DNA from: Anastrepha obliqua
Taxonomy: Eukaryota > Arthropoda > Insecta > Diptera > Tephritidae
Assembly: GCF_027943255.1 (NCBI RefSeq)
Contig: NC_072896.1
Span: 32,266,501-32,330,500, forward strand
DNA length: 64,000 nt
Direction of reading: 5' to 3'
Shown: one piece after another, positions 34,183 to 45,270 of the stretch
How the letters are laid out: every line of letters starts with the position of its first letter
How positions within the stretch are numbered: the first letter of the stretch is position 1
Made by a program: the position numbers and the translations under genes
The notes under the pieces: generated by a model
The model's database searches: none
Seen by the model: the letters and a program-made list of their open reading frames with translations, nothing else
What the model was told of the DNA's origin: nothing

Positions 34183-34459
34183 ATTATTATATTAAATTAT
34201 AAAGTAGCCTCAAACCGAGCAAACCCTTCGATTCAGCCCGTAGTTAGAGACCTGAATCTTGTAAACATCTGGAGCTCAGTGAAGTGTTGGTCGTATATTC
34301 AATTATAAAGTAGTTTCAAACCGAGCAAAGCCTACGATTTAGGCCCTCTACACTGAATTGTTTCAACGTCTGGAGCTCAGTGAAGTCGTGGCCGTGTTAT
34401 AAAGAGGTCTCGAACCGAACAAATTCTTAGATTTAGCCCCTGTTTCAGGTACTCAAATA

Positions 34460-35880
34460 GTCGTACACTGGGTTTTTCTGTTCTAATTCCATAGAAGAAA
34501 TATTATACTTTTCCCACGAAATGCTAAGTCTCTCAGCATTAATTAAAAAATTATTTACCCGCAAGCGCCGTCTACGGCTCACAACGGTATTAAGTTTGCT
34601 GGATTTCTGTTGAAGTTATGCCAACACGAGAGCACTTATCTAGACTCGCAGTTATATGTGTGTGTGTGTGTAGGAGTACTCATATAGAGGGACTTACACC
34701 CACAAATGTGTGAAAACTTGCAAGCTTGCATTGCGTGTGTGTGCGTGTGTACCATATCCGGTTCCGTGCGGGTGAGTGTGTGTGCGTGCGTGCTTGCTGC
34801 TTATCTACACCTACCAACTTTCCAAGCCAAGTCGGTGTTCTACTCGATTGCTGCTAACTGCCAACAGCCAACAGCGACAACAACGACAACAACAACAACA
34901 CCTCCCTGTCCTCCTATCTAATCCAGCAATTTGTTCAACATCTTTCACTTTACTTGACTTAACTACTTACAAGTATGCATGTGTGTGGGTGTGTGTGTGT
35001 ATCCACACATGTATGTGTATACATATATAAACTATGGTAACCCTGTTGTCTGGCATGTCTGCTTTCTGCTCGGATTTTCATTTAATTTCCACGCATGTGT
35101 TTAATGTGTTTTTAATTTACTTTTTGGTCGATGGGTAAATTGTTGGCGGCCAAAAGCGTTTGCCACTCTCAGTCTTCGGTAAGTAAGGCAACTCAAAAGC
35201 TAAGGCTGCAAAATATCTTTCCACTCGACTGTTGGGTGCTTAAAATAGTTAAATAAATACTCGTGCAATGTGAAATCAAATGTGTATATATAAGCGTATC
35301 TTCCCTATGCGTGTGTGCGTGTGTGTGTGTGCGTTGCCAGGCAATTGGGGGCAAAAGTTGATCTAAATTTTCGTTTTTTGTTTACATTTAGCTCGAAACT
35401 GAAACATCGCTACTACTTACCCTCTGACCCTGTGCCACTTTCCGCTCTCGCCTTCCTGCTTCTGCGCCTGCACCCTCGAAATATGTATTTTCGGCACATA
35501 CGCTTTGCGTTAACGACATTAGATAAGTTAACGGCATCTAATGTCAATTTAATTATGTGAACTTCTGCTGTGTATCCGTTTCCCATGTGGATTCTTCCTT
35601 GCCATATACAAATACATATAAATATATATACATATATACATACATACATACATGTGCTGGTACATGCCACATGGCTGCAATTCAGTTGAAATCGCTCCTC
35701 ACACCTACCACTACACTATCCATCCATTATTAATGTTTCTTGTTACTTTTCTGTAATTGCCGTTTGTTGTTGCTTGTTTATCTATTTATCGATTTGATTG
35801 ACGAAATTTGTTCAAATGCAATTTTGTTGACGTAAAAACAATCGCTTTCGCTTATCGACAATTTACCCAGAAAAAGAAAA
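34460..35880. other. Gene-poor stretch with TG and CATA microsatellites
   Basis: TG runs at 34655-34672, 34985-35000 and near 35312-35332, a CAA-rich run near 34876-34900 and a TACA run near 35630-35652. No supportable coding region and no transposon similarity. Typical of fly intronic or intergenic DNA. Confidence 0.45.
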
Positions 35881-35889
35881 AAAATATAT

Positions 35890-35948
35890 GCGACTAGGCT
35901 GGGAGTGGTCGGTAACTAGTCGCAAAGGACCACTCCCAGATTAGTCGC
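35890..35948. repeat. Perfectly compact hairpin, 21-bp arms and 17-base loop
   Basis: GCGACTAGGCTGGGAGTGGT-C (35890-35910) pairs with GACCACTCCCAGATTAGTCG-C (35928-35948), 19 of 21 positions complementary. The loop and the right flank each contain TAGTCGCAAA-GGA, so a short direct repeat overlaps the inverted one. Confidence 0.85.
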
Positions 35949-36154
35949 AAAAGGAACAGATGACGAATAGCATTTTAAATATCTTTTATATGATATGAGC
36001 ATCGATTTTTTGTTTCAGCATGCGCTTAGTCCAAGATGAAGGTTTGATAGCAAAGGAGTATTGGGTTGCTTATTATTCCATGTTCCATTTTTGATTTCTT
36101 TCTCTTTTATACGAGAAAGAAATTTATTTTTAATGGAGAGAGTAATTGTACGTT

Positions 36155-36415
36155 TTTATTCCCGAACGGGTACAAAATTGGCTGGTCACTCTTTGCACTT
36201 ATTGGGCATAGTCATCTTTTCTACAATATAAAGTGTACTAGGTGAGACTAGTTGCTATTCGTGCCAATTGAGTATAGTTGTTTTTTGCACTTTTTTAAAC
36301 TCTTTTCCACATTATTAGAAATTACGTAATCTATGAATAAACCAATTGTGCCTTCTTATACCCAAAAGGGTACTAAAATAGACTAGTCACTTTTTACCCC
36401 TATCGGGCATAGTTG
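36155..36415. repeat. Two degenerate copies of a 60-bp segment about 200 bp apart
   Basis: At 36155 ATTCCCGAACGGGTACAAAA then GGTCACTCTTTGCACTTATT and GGGCATAGTC; at 36355 ATACCCAAAAGGGTACTAAA then AGTCACTTTTTACCCCTATC and GGGCATAGTT. Likely a small tandem or dispersed repeat of unknown type. Confidence 0.5.
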
Positions 36416-36530
36416 CCTTTACTGCAACAAAGGGTGTAGAATAGGGCGGGTCGATTTAAAAATCGCTCATTGCTCTGTGAAAATCTTATTCTAGGGATCA
36501 AAATAAGAAACTTTGCCGAAGGAACCATAC

Positions 36531-36801
36531 CTCTAAAACGAATTCTGATGTCCCCCAATTTGGGTCGAACGAAAAATCCCACTTTGACCCATTTAGAGTG
36601 CTCCAATCGAGTCCAATTGTATGACCGACCCCCACTAACTTTGGACGACCGATCCACCCATGCCAGTGGCACACCCCCTGGAACTCCCCTGGGGGGTTCC
36701 CATACAATCATTTCAAAATATCACCATTTTTGACCTTTACATGAGAAAAGAAACTAAAAAGTTCGACCCAAATTGGGGGACATCAGAACTCGTTTTAGAG
36801 G
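36531..36801. repeat. Element with 41-bp inverted arms
   Basis: The 36531-36571 arm (starting CCTCTAAAACGAATTCTGAT) is the inverted match of 36761-36801 with one mismatch. The 189 bases between have no coding frame. There is no clear target duplication; the right arm abuts a truncated Jockey-like fragment. It is probably a MITE or part of a larger foldback element. Confidence 0.75.
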
Positions 36802-37240
36802 CCTGCGGTAACACCCTAGCAGACACTGCTTACTGAGCAATTTGTTATGCTCCTTAATAGGTAGCATTAGGGCCTCATCATGTAGATGTTGATAGGTGAC
36901 ATCAGAAGACATCCTATCGCGGTTATTAATGCAGTGTTTTGGCAGGTCTGAAGCTTCGTCCATTGCGAATCACTGGTTCCAGGCGACCAGACAGGTGCCC
37001 TATACTTTGGGGTTGTTAACAGTAACAATTTGTGTATCGTCGACTTTCACCTTGAGTTGTAGCTTGAGCTCCTTTGTCCAGGTGGCGGAAAAGGTCGCCG
37101 TGGATTTAGTGGGGGCCTTGGAGCATAGGCCATCAATGTCATTGCCCGACGCCATTATCGTGCAGTCGTCGGCGTATGAGATCAAGGAGACTCCCTCCGG
37201 TGTCTGGGGGAGTTTCGAGACATAGAAGCTGAAAAGCATC
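36802..37240 (-). pseudogene. Jockey-like LINE reverse transcriptase fragment
   Basis: Minus-strand reading: LFSFYVSKLPQTPEGVSLIS, then YADDCTIMASGNDIDGLCS with the intact polymerase catalytic box. Then an internal deletion to PTKSTATFSATWTKELKLQL and VDDTQIVTVNNPK. A second jump leads to HDEALMLPIKEHNKLLSKQC and LLGCYRR, normally about 100 residues further on. It stops exactly at the inverted-repeat arm at 36801. The family is a Jockey-clade LINE lacking RNase H. Confidence 0.8.
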
Positions 37241-37585
37241 TCCTATGCTGCTGTCCGGCTCTCTCGAAAACTAGGCTCCTTGGGTGCTCTCGTCTCAGAT
37301 TAGAATCTATCCTTGAACTGAAGCTTGAGCGGCTCCTAAAACTCGCGAACAGCACGCGCATCTTGAGTGATGTATGTTTTTGCTAAAAAATAGGACTCTG
37401 ATCTGGTATCACTATAGACCAAAATGGTATCTGCGTAGCTTCGGTCAGCCAGTATAAGCTAAGCTAGCCTAGCTCTGCGTGGGTAGAAATTCAGGTGTAT
37501 TTGTGATTGTTTTATCAACTTACAAACAGTTCCACTCAAAAAAGAGTTGATGCGCCAGTTTCTCAAGACTTGATTGAGCACTTAA

Positions 37586-38312
37586 GGGGGGGGTAACGTG
37601 AATTCATGAAAAAAAGGCACATTTTTATGATTTTTTTTTGATGACATAGTTAAAATTTATTCGTCAAATCTTTTACTACATAAAACTATAGCAGTTGAAG
37701 TATATTTTGTGAAATTTTCATTCAAAAATATTTAAAAATACGGCAATGGCAGTAATTATTCGGACGCATCTCAAAAAAAAGTAGTTTTGCGGTGCCCCTC
37801 ATAACTCGGTGTTAAATCATCTGAAATCAAAAAACCAAAGTTATTTCGTTAGATAATCGTTTTCTCCGGGTAACGCCGAGAGGGTTTTTTGAAATTAAAA
37901 ATTTTTCGATTTTTGGGAACACGTTAAAGTCAAAAACACGATTTTCGCGTAAAAAATCGGTGAATTAGTTACTGTAAAAACAAAAGTATCAACAAATTCG
38001 AAAAAAACTCTTCGGCGTTACCTTGTAAAACATCTACAGAAAAAGTGTTCAAAATTTCAAAAGGATCGGTGCAGTAGTTTGAAAGTTATGAGGGGCACCG
38101 ACTTTGAAAACGTAAGTTGTGGGAACAACGCTTTAAAGTACAAATGGCGCGCGGTTGAGCCAGGTAGGTAGCAACACTTACATGGCTGTATCTTTGTAAG
38201 TTTTGCTCCGATTCATCTAAAATTTTCACAGAATATTCTTGAAAGGTTCTTCATTTAAAAAACCAAATAAAAAAAAAATGCACAAAAAAAATTTAAAAAC
38301 GTTACCCCCCCC
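37586..38312. mobile_element. 727-bp palindromic MITE with TTAA borders
   Basis: Both ends begin GGGGGGGGTAACGT (right end as its complement) and both are bordered by TTAA (37582-37585, 38313-38316), the target used by piggyBac-like elements. There is no coding frame. Inside, further inverted segments pair around a centre near 37960: GGTAACGCCGAGAGGGTTTT (37870s) with the complement of 38012-38025, and GGTGCCCCTCATAAC (37792) with GTTATGAGGGGCACC (38086). It would fold into one long imperfect hairpin. Assigning it to piggyBac is inference from TTAA alone. Confidence 0.78.
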
Positions 38313-38369
38313 TTAACCGGAAGTTAGTCGGTATAACCAGGTTACCCACCGCCAGAAAACCAAGAAAAC

Positions 38370-38530
38370 TTTAAAAATGTGTGATTTTATTAAATATGAA
38401 AAGAAAGCATGTGTGAAAATTATAGAAACGGAATTGGACATTCCACAGACAACTGTGTATCGCATTTTGACTGAGTTTGTAGGTTTTCGTAAGCTTCAGT
38501 GAAGATTTGTGCAACACAAGCTGGCATACT
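38370..38530 (+). pseudogene. Transposase helix-turn-helix fragment (mariner-like)
   Basis: The frame from 38377 reads CDFIKYEKKACVKIIETELD, then IPQTTVYRILTEFVGFRKLQ and RFVQHKL. The QTTVYRILTE-GFRKL-RFV-H pattern is the DNA-binding part of a mariner-related transposase, ahead of the catalytic domain. A stop follows GFRKLQ and no catalytic motif is present. The 727-bp MITE lies directly upstream, possibly inserted in the same relic. Confidence 0.5.
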
Positions 38531-39064
38531 CGATTGTAATACTCGGTCTCATTGTAAAAAAAAAATAGGAGAAAATAAAATATACACAGGGTGTTCCTAT
38601 TCAGAAATAGTTATTTTTTGTTTTGTTTTAAGGGAATTAAAGCTGTATAACAGGTAGCCCAACTAATTGCCCAAGTTAAAGATTTTTCGTGGTTTGTATC
38701 TTTGCTCTTTAAGCAATCATTACAATTAATCAGGTTGCTAACATCAATCAAATGGAGTTTTTAAAGACTTTGACTGGTCATTTGTTATTCCGCCGCCCGA
38801 TTCGCGTAAACACGCGGTTGGGAATCGCTTCAGCCGTTTCGGTGTGGTCGTATTAGATCAGGCACCTCTCTCTTTAGCTACAGCTTCGAGCGGTACATTC
38901 TGCTGCCTTTTTTTTTAAAGCTCAAGGTTCAGGCTTTGACTTAAAGTCTCGAGTACGTCAAGGTTTTGAAAAATGAGGAGTAAAACACAAAACAACAAGT
39001 TTTTATGGGTTTGTACCCCCAATTTTCTCAAAACTACGACACCTTTGGAGCCGAGATTCGTGTT

Positions 39065-39900
39065 CAGCGCATAGAAACATTTCGGAAAATAGTCTCTTAT
39101 CAGAAAAAAAAATTAAAAAAGACTACACGACGGAAGTATTTTATTCAACCAATGTTCTGTGTATCAGTTCTTGCACTTTCAGCTATTATTTTATTATCAG
39201 CTTTAGGCAATTTTGCATCACTGATGACTTTAGTTTGATGATTTAGTAGTTGTTTTCAACTAGTTTCATTTAAACTGGTTGCCAACTAGTTGCTTTTAAA
39301 CTAGTTGAATTGAAGTAATTTTATTAAAACTAGTGTCCAAAAAATTTCATTGAAACTAGTTACATACCAGTTACATGTTCAGCGCATAGAAACATTTCGA
39401 AAACTAATCTCTTATCAAAAACAAAATAAAAATTAAAAAAAAAAAACGAAACGACGGAAGTATTCTATTCAACCAATAATCTGTGTATCAGTTCTTGCAC
39501 TTTCAGCTATTATTTTATTATCAGCTTTAGGCAATTTTGCATCACCGATAATTTTAGTTTGATGATTTAGTAGTTGTTTTCAACTAGTTTTCAAGTAGTT
39601 TCAGTAAAACTAGTAGTAGTGTCATTGAAACTAGTTACCAACTACACACTTTAAAACTAGTTAAACTTGAGTATTTTCATTAAAACCAACTAGCTACCAA
39701 CTAGTTACCAACTAGTTACTTTCAAACTAGTTACATTTAAGTATTTTCATTAAAACCAACTTGTTACTTTTAAACTAATTAAATTCAAGTATATTCATTA
39801 AAACTAGTGTCCAAGAAGTTTCACTGAAACTAGTTACCAACTAAAACTTATAACCAATTCCTCTTAAAAAAGTACAAACTAGTTTGGCAATAACTGCAAT
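39065..39900. repeat. AACTAGTT-rich array with a 200-bp duplicated leader
   Basis: A leader starting CAGCGCATAGAAACATTTCG occurs twice, at 39067 and 39380, each about 190 bp long and ending at TAGTAGTTGTTTTCAACTAG. After each, and especially at 39585-39850, ACTAGTT words recur about every 15-60 bases in contexts such as CCAACTAGTTAC and TTTTAAACTAGTTAA. A related stretch is at 44480-44745. Confidence 0.75.
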
Positions 39901-39909
39901 GCATTACCC

Positions 39910-42160
39910 GGTGTTTGCCCGCATTATTCCTATGAATATTCAAAAAATTCTTAAAATAAATTTTACCCAATTTCATTGTTTAACTATGAATACTTATTTG
40001 GTATTAAATATTCCTGGATATTGTATTATATTTTTGTAAATAAGTGGAAGAAACATTCCTAATACAATAAAACGAAAAAAAAAAAATATTTTTCAATATT
40101 TCCTGAAACCTCTGCTGTCTATTGAATGAAAACTTCCAGCAACAAGCTGATTTAAATTACCATACCTTTTTTTAAGCCTTTTACGACCACCACTATAATA
40201 AAATATACTTGGAATATATAAATAAACTTGCTCCTGTATAAGCCACAAAATTAAATCCCTCTCCTTTTATAGTTTTTTGAACTCATAAACCTTGACCTTA
40301 ACAAATTTTATACCCAACATAAATTTTATTCTTTTACAAACCACTCATTACCCTCAACACTTGAGTTAACCGAATTGTATTTGTTTTCAATTAAATGCGC
40401 GGTAGCTAATTATTTATTGAATAAATCAAGAAGCTATAAAAATTAACGAAATTCATGAGGCCAGGCTGTAGGCGAGAATTACTCGAATTCCCAACAAAAT
40501 TAAATATCGATGTCTGATGAGTGATTAAATTTTTATAGCTTTTTAATGCAATTAAATAACTATAAAAAGACAGTTTTAAATTTGTGAAAAATAAAGCACA
40601 CAACCCCAACACTTTAAAGTCATTTTCAAACCAGCGGCTAAGAATTTCTGCTACGCAGCCACCCTGACACAAATGATTTGGCCTTCAGTCTGTTGATTGA
40701 GTTTGGGAAGAAATTAGAGCAATCGACAAATCAACCAGATAATGCAGCTGATATCAACATTGTGTGTTAGTGTTGTGCATGTGAGTGTGTGTGTGGGCAA
40801 TAACAATGCCTTTTAGAAAGGAATAGAATATACTGCATTTTTTATATGGCACTTTTTTTTATTTGTTATAAATAAGGGTAGACAAAAGTTCGTATGTGAT
40901 GTAGAAAATATAAAGGCGAAGCAGGCAAACAGGCGAGCATAGGAAGAAGTATAAAAACGACCTACAAATGCCATCGAACAACAACTAATGACCTGCATAG
41001 GACACATTCAAATGCCACATAGTAGTGTGCACGCACGCACACACACGTAAAGAAATGCCTTTAGCAACCTCACCATCTCACCCATCACCCCTTTCGCCGG
41101 TCGCCTTCAATATGTTCACCGCGCGCGCGTGTGTGTGTGTGAGTAGTTTACGCTGCTTTATAACAATGTCCTTGCGTGCTTGCAGCAAATTTTCCTCTTT
41201 GGTATTTTCACGATTTGTTTTCTTCTGGTTCCTCCTCCACTTCTTCTTCTTCTTTATTATATGGCATTCTATTCAACTACATATGTGTGTGTGTGTTTTT
41301 GATGCAAGTTGGCTTTTATAGACAAACATTTTTTTTGTTATACGTATACATATATATCCAGGTATTTTTGTATGTTTGTCTATAGAAATGTTCCTTTTTA
41401 TATTTGTGCCTTATTTTCGTAACCCTCTTTCAACGGCGCCATTTGCCCAAACCAACTTGTGCCACTTTACTATTTTTCTCTATAGTAAATTTTTTTTTTC
41501 TCTTATTCTTGCTTTTTCTCATTTCACTTGCCTTTTATTTGCAGTATTGCAGAAAATTACGTTAACATTTCCCCAACAATGTTTGTGTGCGGGCGTGCGT
41601 GAAAGCAAAAATTGTATTTTATTGAAATCGATTTGCTATAAAATGTGAAATTGGCATTTGGAAGCCGGCACGGTGTAGGTGAAACTGGCGATTTGCAACT
41701 ATAGTAAAAGCCCTATAGCAGGTGAAGGTAGATGTATTGCTTTAAAAAAATATTGGTTTATGAAAAATTCAATTTGAAATAATCGACTGACCATAAGCTG
41801 TACCGTACTTGGGTGTACCACAAGGTCTCTTTCAAGGTGTTCTATCGCGTATCCTTATACAGCTCGTAGTACGATTTTTTTCACTCATAGATCTTTTGAA
41901 TTCAACATTTTGTTGTTGATAAAACCCGGTTTAAATTTTTTTTTCTCTAATCACTTGGTTAGTTTAAACTGGCTTGTCCTAAAAATTGGTTACTCAGTGT
42001 GCTGAGAGGCATTTTGCTACGCCTTTGGAAAGATTTCGGCAGTACTATTCCTGTTGTTGAAGTGGTTGAGTATGTCCACTGAAATAATGCTAATTAGTGA
42101 CCAGCACCGTTTTACTACCACCGTCCTCGTGTAATGATGTTTTTTCTTTTTCTTTTTTGT
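39910..42160. other. Gene-poor AT-rich stretch with GT/CA and pyrimidine runs
   Basis: Contains GTGTGTG runs near 40785 and 41128-41142, CTTCTTCTTC near 41240 and several ATAC runs. A short reading near 41805 (LGVPQGLFQGVLS) recalls a reverse transcriptase motif B but is too short to assign. No gene supported. Confidence 0.4.
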
Positions 42161-42175
42161 TTTGTTTTTTGTTCT

Positions 42176-42920
42176 AAGTCAAATCCATTTAGTGAGGTCC
42201 AAGTATAGCAGCAAATTCTTTATCTCGATGTCTGAGATCTCATTAATTTGCTGCAGGAAAGGCTTACTTAAGTAGCCGAGTCGTGCTCCAGCTAGCCCTG
42301 GACATTCACATAAGTAGTGGAAATGACTTTCCTTCGCTCCTTCCGCTTGACAGCTTCTGCAGATAAGATTGAAGGGTATATTGAATCTAGCTGCAGATCC
42401 CCTACTTTCCAATGGCCTGTAAGGGTTGCAGTGATGCGTGAGATGTTTGGCCAAAAGCATCCTAACAGATCATTCGTCCTTTGGATTTTGTATGACGGCC
42501 ATGTGTTTTTTGTTGTAATACATGTAGTTAGTTGCTTCCATCTTCTTTCGGCTAAAGCATGGTAGTGTGAAGCAATGGATGCTTTTAATGTGCCTCTGCT
42601 ATTTCTAGTGCCGAACCTTTTCTTGCCAGCTCATCCGCTATCTCATTACCCCGTATGTTCCTGTGACCGGGAACCCATATCAGAGTGATTTCAAGCCAAT
42701 GACTAAGCATTTCTAGCTACTCTCTACACTGTAGGACTAGTTCAGATGAAATGGAGTTGGAATCCAAGGCCTTTATAACTGCTTGACTAGTACTATTCCT
42801 ACTTGCTTTCGATCTCTTGGCGAATCTAATCAGTACTTCCAACGAGGCTGTACCAAAACTATATGTAGGATTACTTGCTTTTGCTCTGTAATCTTTGCAT
42901 TCCATCCGATTGGAAATAAT
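42176..42920 (-). pseudogene. RNase H and zinc-knuckle end of an I/LOA-like LINE
   Basis: Minus-strand pieces: SQAVIKALDSNSISSELVLQ, then LEITLIWVPGHRNIRGNEIA and DELARKGSA (intact final RNase H Asp), then MLLAKHLTHHCNPYRPL and CRSCQAEGAKESHFHYLCEC with a closing LYLDLTKWI. The knuckle spacing and the closing WI match the C-terminus of the 6961-11957 element (FLNRTDWI). Frames change around 42500 and 42715. The N-terminal RNase H part is unreadable. Confidence 0.76.
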
Positions 42921-42929
42921 CAATTTTAG

Positions 42930-43800
42930 TCAAGATACCCAAAAAGAGCACTGCAACAAGTAGAAGCATACACATTCTTACCGGCAATTGTTGAAATATT
43001 TAATAAAATTATTTTAGACTGAATTGTTGCGCCAATAAATGGTTAACTACGTGAACAACACGTTGGACTCCGACAAAATCTCTCCTGCATTGATGCAACT
43101 CTAAGCGAGTGATAATTTAGCAGTGCTGAATGTAACTCTACCCTTGAGATCCTATATGGGACATTCGCTAATAATGAAAAAGAGTTTGTCTCTGTCAAAA
43201 CAGAATGCTTATGGGAAGCCCCACCTAGGATGGATATACCGAGGCAAATGACAAATTTAATACGAAACAGCTGAAATGGTGCGAATTGCCGAGTTCTTTA
43301 CAAGGGAAAGCTCAGTGAGGCTTCGGTGTCTAGAAAACTTGTATTGAATTCTTAAGCTCCTGAAGGGGTAGATAATAATAACCTGAAGCGCAATCTTGGA
43401 AATATGGGCTACCTCTACTTTACATCTCCCACCGAAATCGTTATGTGGCGTTCCGAACCAGAGGCAATAGTCCAGTGCCCTTTATTATCCTCGCGAGAAG
43501 CTGTATATGCCTTTTGGAGAAGCTGAAAGTTCTTCATTTCGTTGAGCGAGTCACCGCTAAAGGCTGTAGGCGATACGTCATAAGGCAGAATTAATAATTC
43601 AATCCTGCCGAGTCAAATGTCATTATAGGCTTTTAATTCAGTGCACCTATTTTATCTAATTATTATTAAAAATATATAAATAATTAAAAATGACGTTAGT
43701 AAGCCAAAAATTTTAGAGTGTCAAGTTTGGTAAACTTAGCTAAAATTTTTGTCTAAGCATCCGCCATTTAGAATTTTTGAAAATTTACATCGTATTTGTA
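42930..43800. other. No recognisable gene
   Basis: Mixed-composition sequence next to a LINE tail, possibly older retrotransposon DNA. No frame gives a motif I can defend on either strand. Confidence 0.35.
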
Positions 43801-43804
43801 TCAG

Positions 43805-44160
43805 GTCAGTCCATAAGTTCGTGTGTTTTTGAAAGGCCGTTTTAAAATTAATAAAAAATATGTTTAAAGTATTTATTAATCAATAATATATTTTCCTTCA
43901 TTATTTACAATGTCTTCCCAACGTGTAGGCAAATGTTTAATTCCCTGCTCAAAAAATTGTTTGTCCTTGGAGCCAAAATACGCTTCGATATCTCTTTTTA
44001 TAGCTTCTTTAGAGGAGTAGTTCTTGTGACTCATATGGGATTGAAGTCCACGGAAAAGGTGCTAATCACAAGGTGCAATATCGGGAAAGTATGGTGGATG
44101 CGGCAGTAGCTCCCATCCGAGCTCGTTCAGCTTGCCGTTCAGCTTGCCAGAAACGCGCTC
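43805..44160 (-). pseudogene. Mariner transposase C-terminus with terminal repeat
   Basis: Minus strand: GWELLPHPPYFPDIAPCD, a stop, HLFRGLQSHMSHKNYSSKE, then AIKRDIEAYFGSKDKQFFEQ, GIKHLPTRWEDIVNNEGKYI and a stop. This is the last third of a mariner transposase, with the third catalytic Asp in APCD. The sequence CAGTCCATAAGTTCGTGTG at 43806 is the outer terminal repeat. It ends within a short duplicated AGCTTGCCGTTCAGCTTGCC. The rest of the element is absent. Confidence 0.75.
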
Positions 44161-44214
44161 AGCAAGGCACCAGAAACTGGTCTCATATTAAGAGAAAAGT
44201 TTGAAAAGACCGTG

Positions 44215-44480
44215 AAAAGTCAAAGAGATGGAAATAGGATTCCAAATCATTTCACCGTCACCCTATTTTCGAGACTTGGCTCCCTCCGACCACTACTTGT
44301 TCCCCAATTAGACGAAATGACTGGCTGGATAAATACTTTACTCAAACACGTGGACAAATCGTATTACTCGGAAACGTGGTACGAAGTGCGTAAGCCTAAA
44401 AGAAGAGTTTGTCGAAAGATAAAAAAGGTTTACCCCAAGCAATTAAGTAGTTTTTATGTTTGCACGGAATTTTCAAACTA
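44215..44480 (+). pseudogene. Irritans-type mariner transposase C-terminus
   Basis: Plus strand: HHFTVTLFSRLGS in shifted frames gives HPIF-DLAPSDHYLFPN, then a DKSYYSE-like segment and RRVCRKIKKVYPKQ, corresponding to the usual LAPSDYHLFP...DKSYY...GDYVEK-stop of this mariner group. It ends with GCACGGAATTTTCAAACTAG, resembling the terminal repeat of the copy ending at 50155. It lies tail-to-tail with the previous fragment, from a different mariner family. Confidence 0.6.
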
Positions 44481-44745
44481 GATACCATTTGTTCTGTCGA
44501 TGAGTTCTTGCATTTTCAGTTGATTTTATTTGAGTTGCATTTTTGCATTCGCAGAAAACTTTTTTTTGAAGTATGTTATAAAAATGACTGAATGTAAAAC
44601 GATTTCTAACTAGTTTCGAAGTACTTTCATTAAAACTAGTTCGCAACTAGTTACTTTTAAACTAGCTACTTAAAATAATTTTAAGTATTTTATAGCAAAT
44701 TTTTCTTTAAAAAAATGCACGAACTAGTTTGACAATAATAACTTG
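44480..44745. repeat. Second copy of the AACTAGTT-rich repeat
   Basis: GAGTTCTTGCATTTTCAGTT, then CATTAAAACTAGTTCGCAAC, TAGTTACTTTTAAACTAGC and GCACGAACTAGTTTGACAAT parallel the order seen at 39155-39890 (CAGTTCTTGCACTTTCAGCT ... GTACAAACTAGTTTGGCAAT). It is shorter and more diverged. Confidence 0.65.
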
Positions 44746-45270
44746 ATATTTGTCTTCTATGTATCAAACACGTTGTTCAAGCAATGACAGTAAACACTTT
44801 CAGCTACAAATATTATTGGAATGGTGTGAAGCAGTTGAAAAGTGTTTATTTATGTGGGCGCTTAAGTGATTGATAGAGTATAAAAGTTTGAAGTTGTTCA
44901 AGGAAACTAAAACAAAATAGACTTTGGTTCTCTGAATTAAATTTTTTTTATCGAAATGATGATTTTGCCACCTCTGCCTCTATATAATAATATATAATAT
45001 CTAGTATAATTGGCACGTATAAAAAAAATAAAAATTGTGCAAAATTTTATGAAAATATGAATGTGGCTAAAAACCAAACTGTTAGCATTATTTGAATCAG
45101 TAAACTTACATCATCACTATTATTGCCGTCTCTCTCAATTTTAACTCCCTTTTTTGGAGCACCCAGAAGTAGCAGTGTCTGCATTTTTACGTATTTCTGC
45201 TTCTTGTTAATTATCTGCGTCTCTTTAGCCTCCAAACTAACTCCTCTAACTTTTTTTCCTTTGCATCAGG

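Larger units (their letters stand above)
33477..34450. repeat. Tandem array with 101-bp units, interrupted by a mariner
   Basis: GAGCTCAGTGAAGTGTTGG recurs at 33477 (TTGAGC variant), 33578, 34272 and 34373. Both measurable unit lengths are 101 bp. Each unit continues with TATTCAATTATAAAG then TCTCAAACCGAGCAAAGCC and TTAGATTTA. A deleted mariner sits at 33651-34182. The sequence after it resumes in a different part of the unit than where the left side stopped. Confidence 0.8.

Noticed and set aside
39240..39900. CRISPR-like array
   Set aside because: Repeats are 7-8 bases with irregular spacers in eukaryotic DNA; no cas-like genes.
41795..41870. Reverse transcriptase motif B-like LGVPQGLFQGVLS
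   Set aside because: A dozen residues without neighbouring motifs in any frame is too little to assign.
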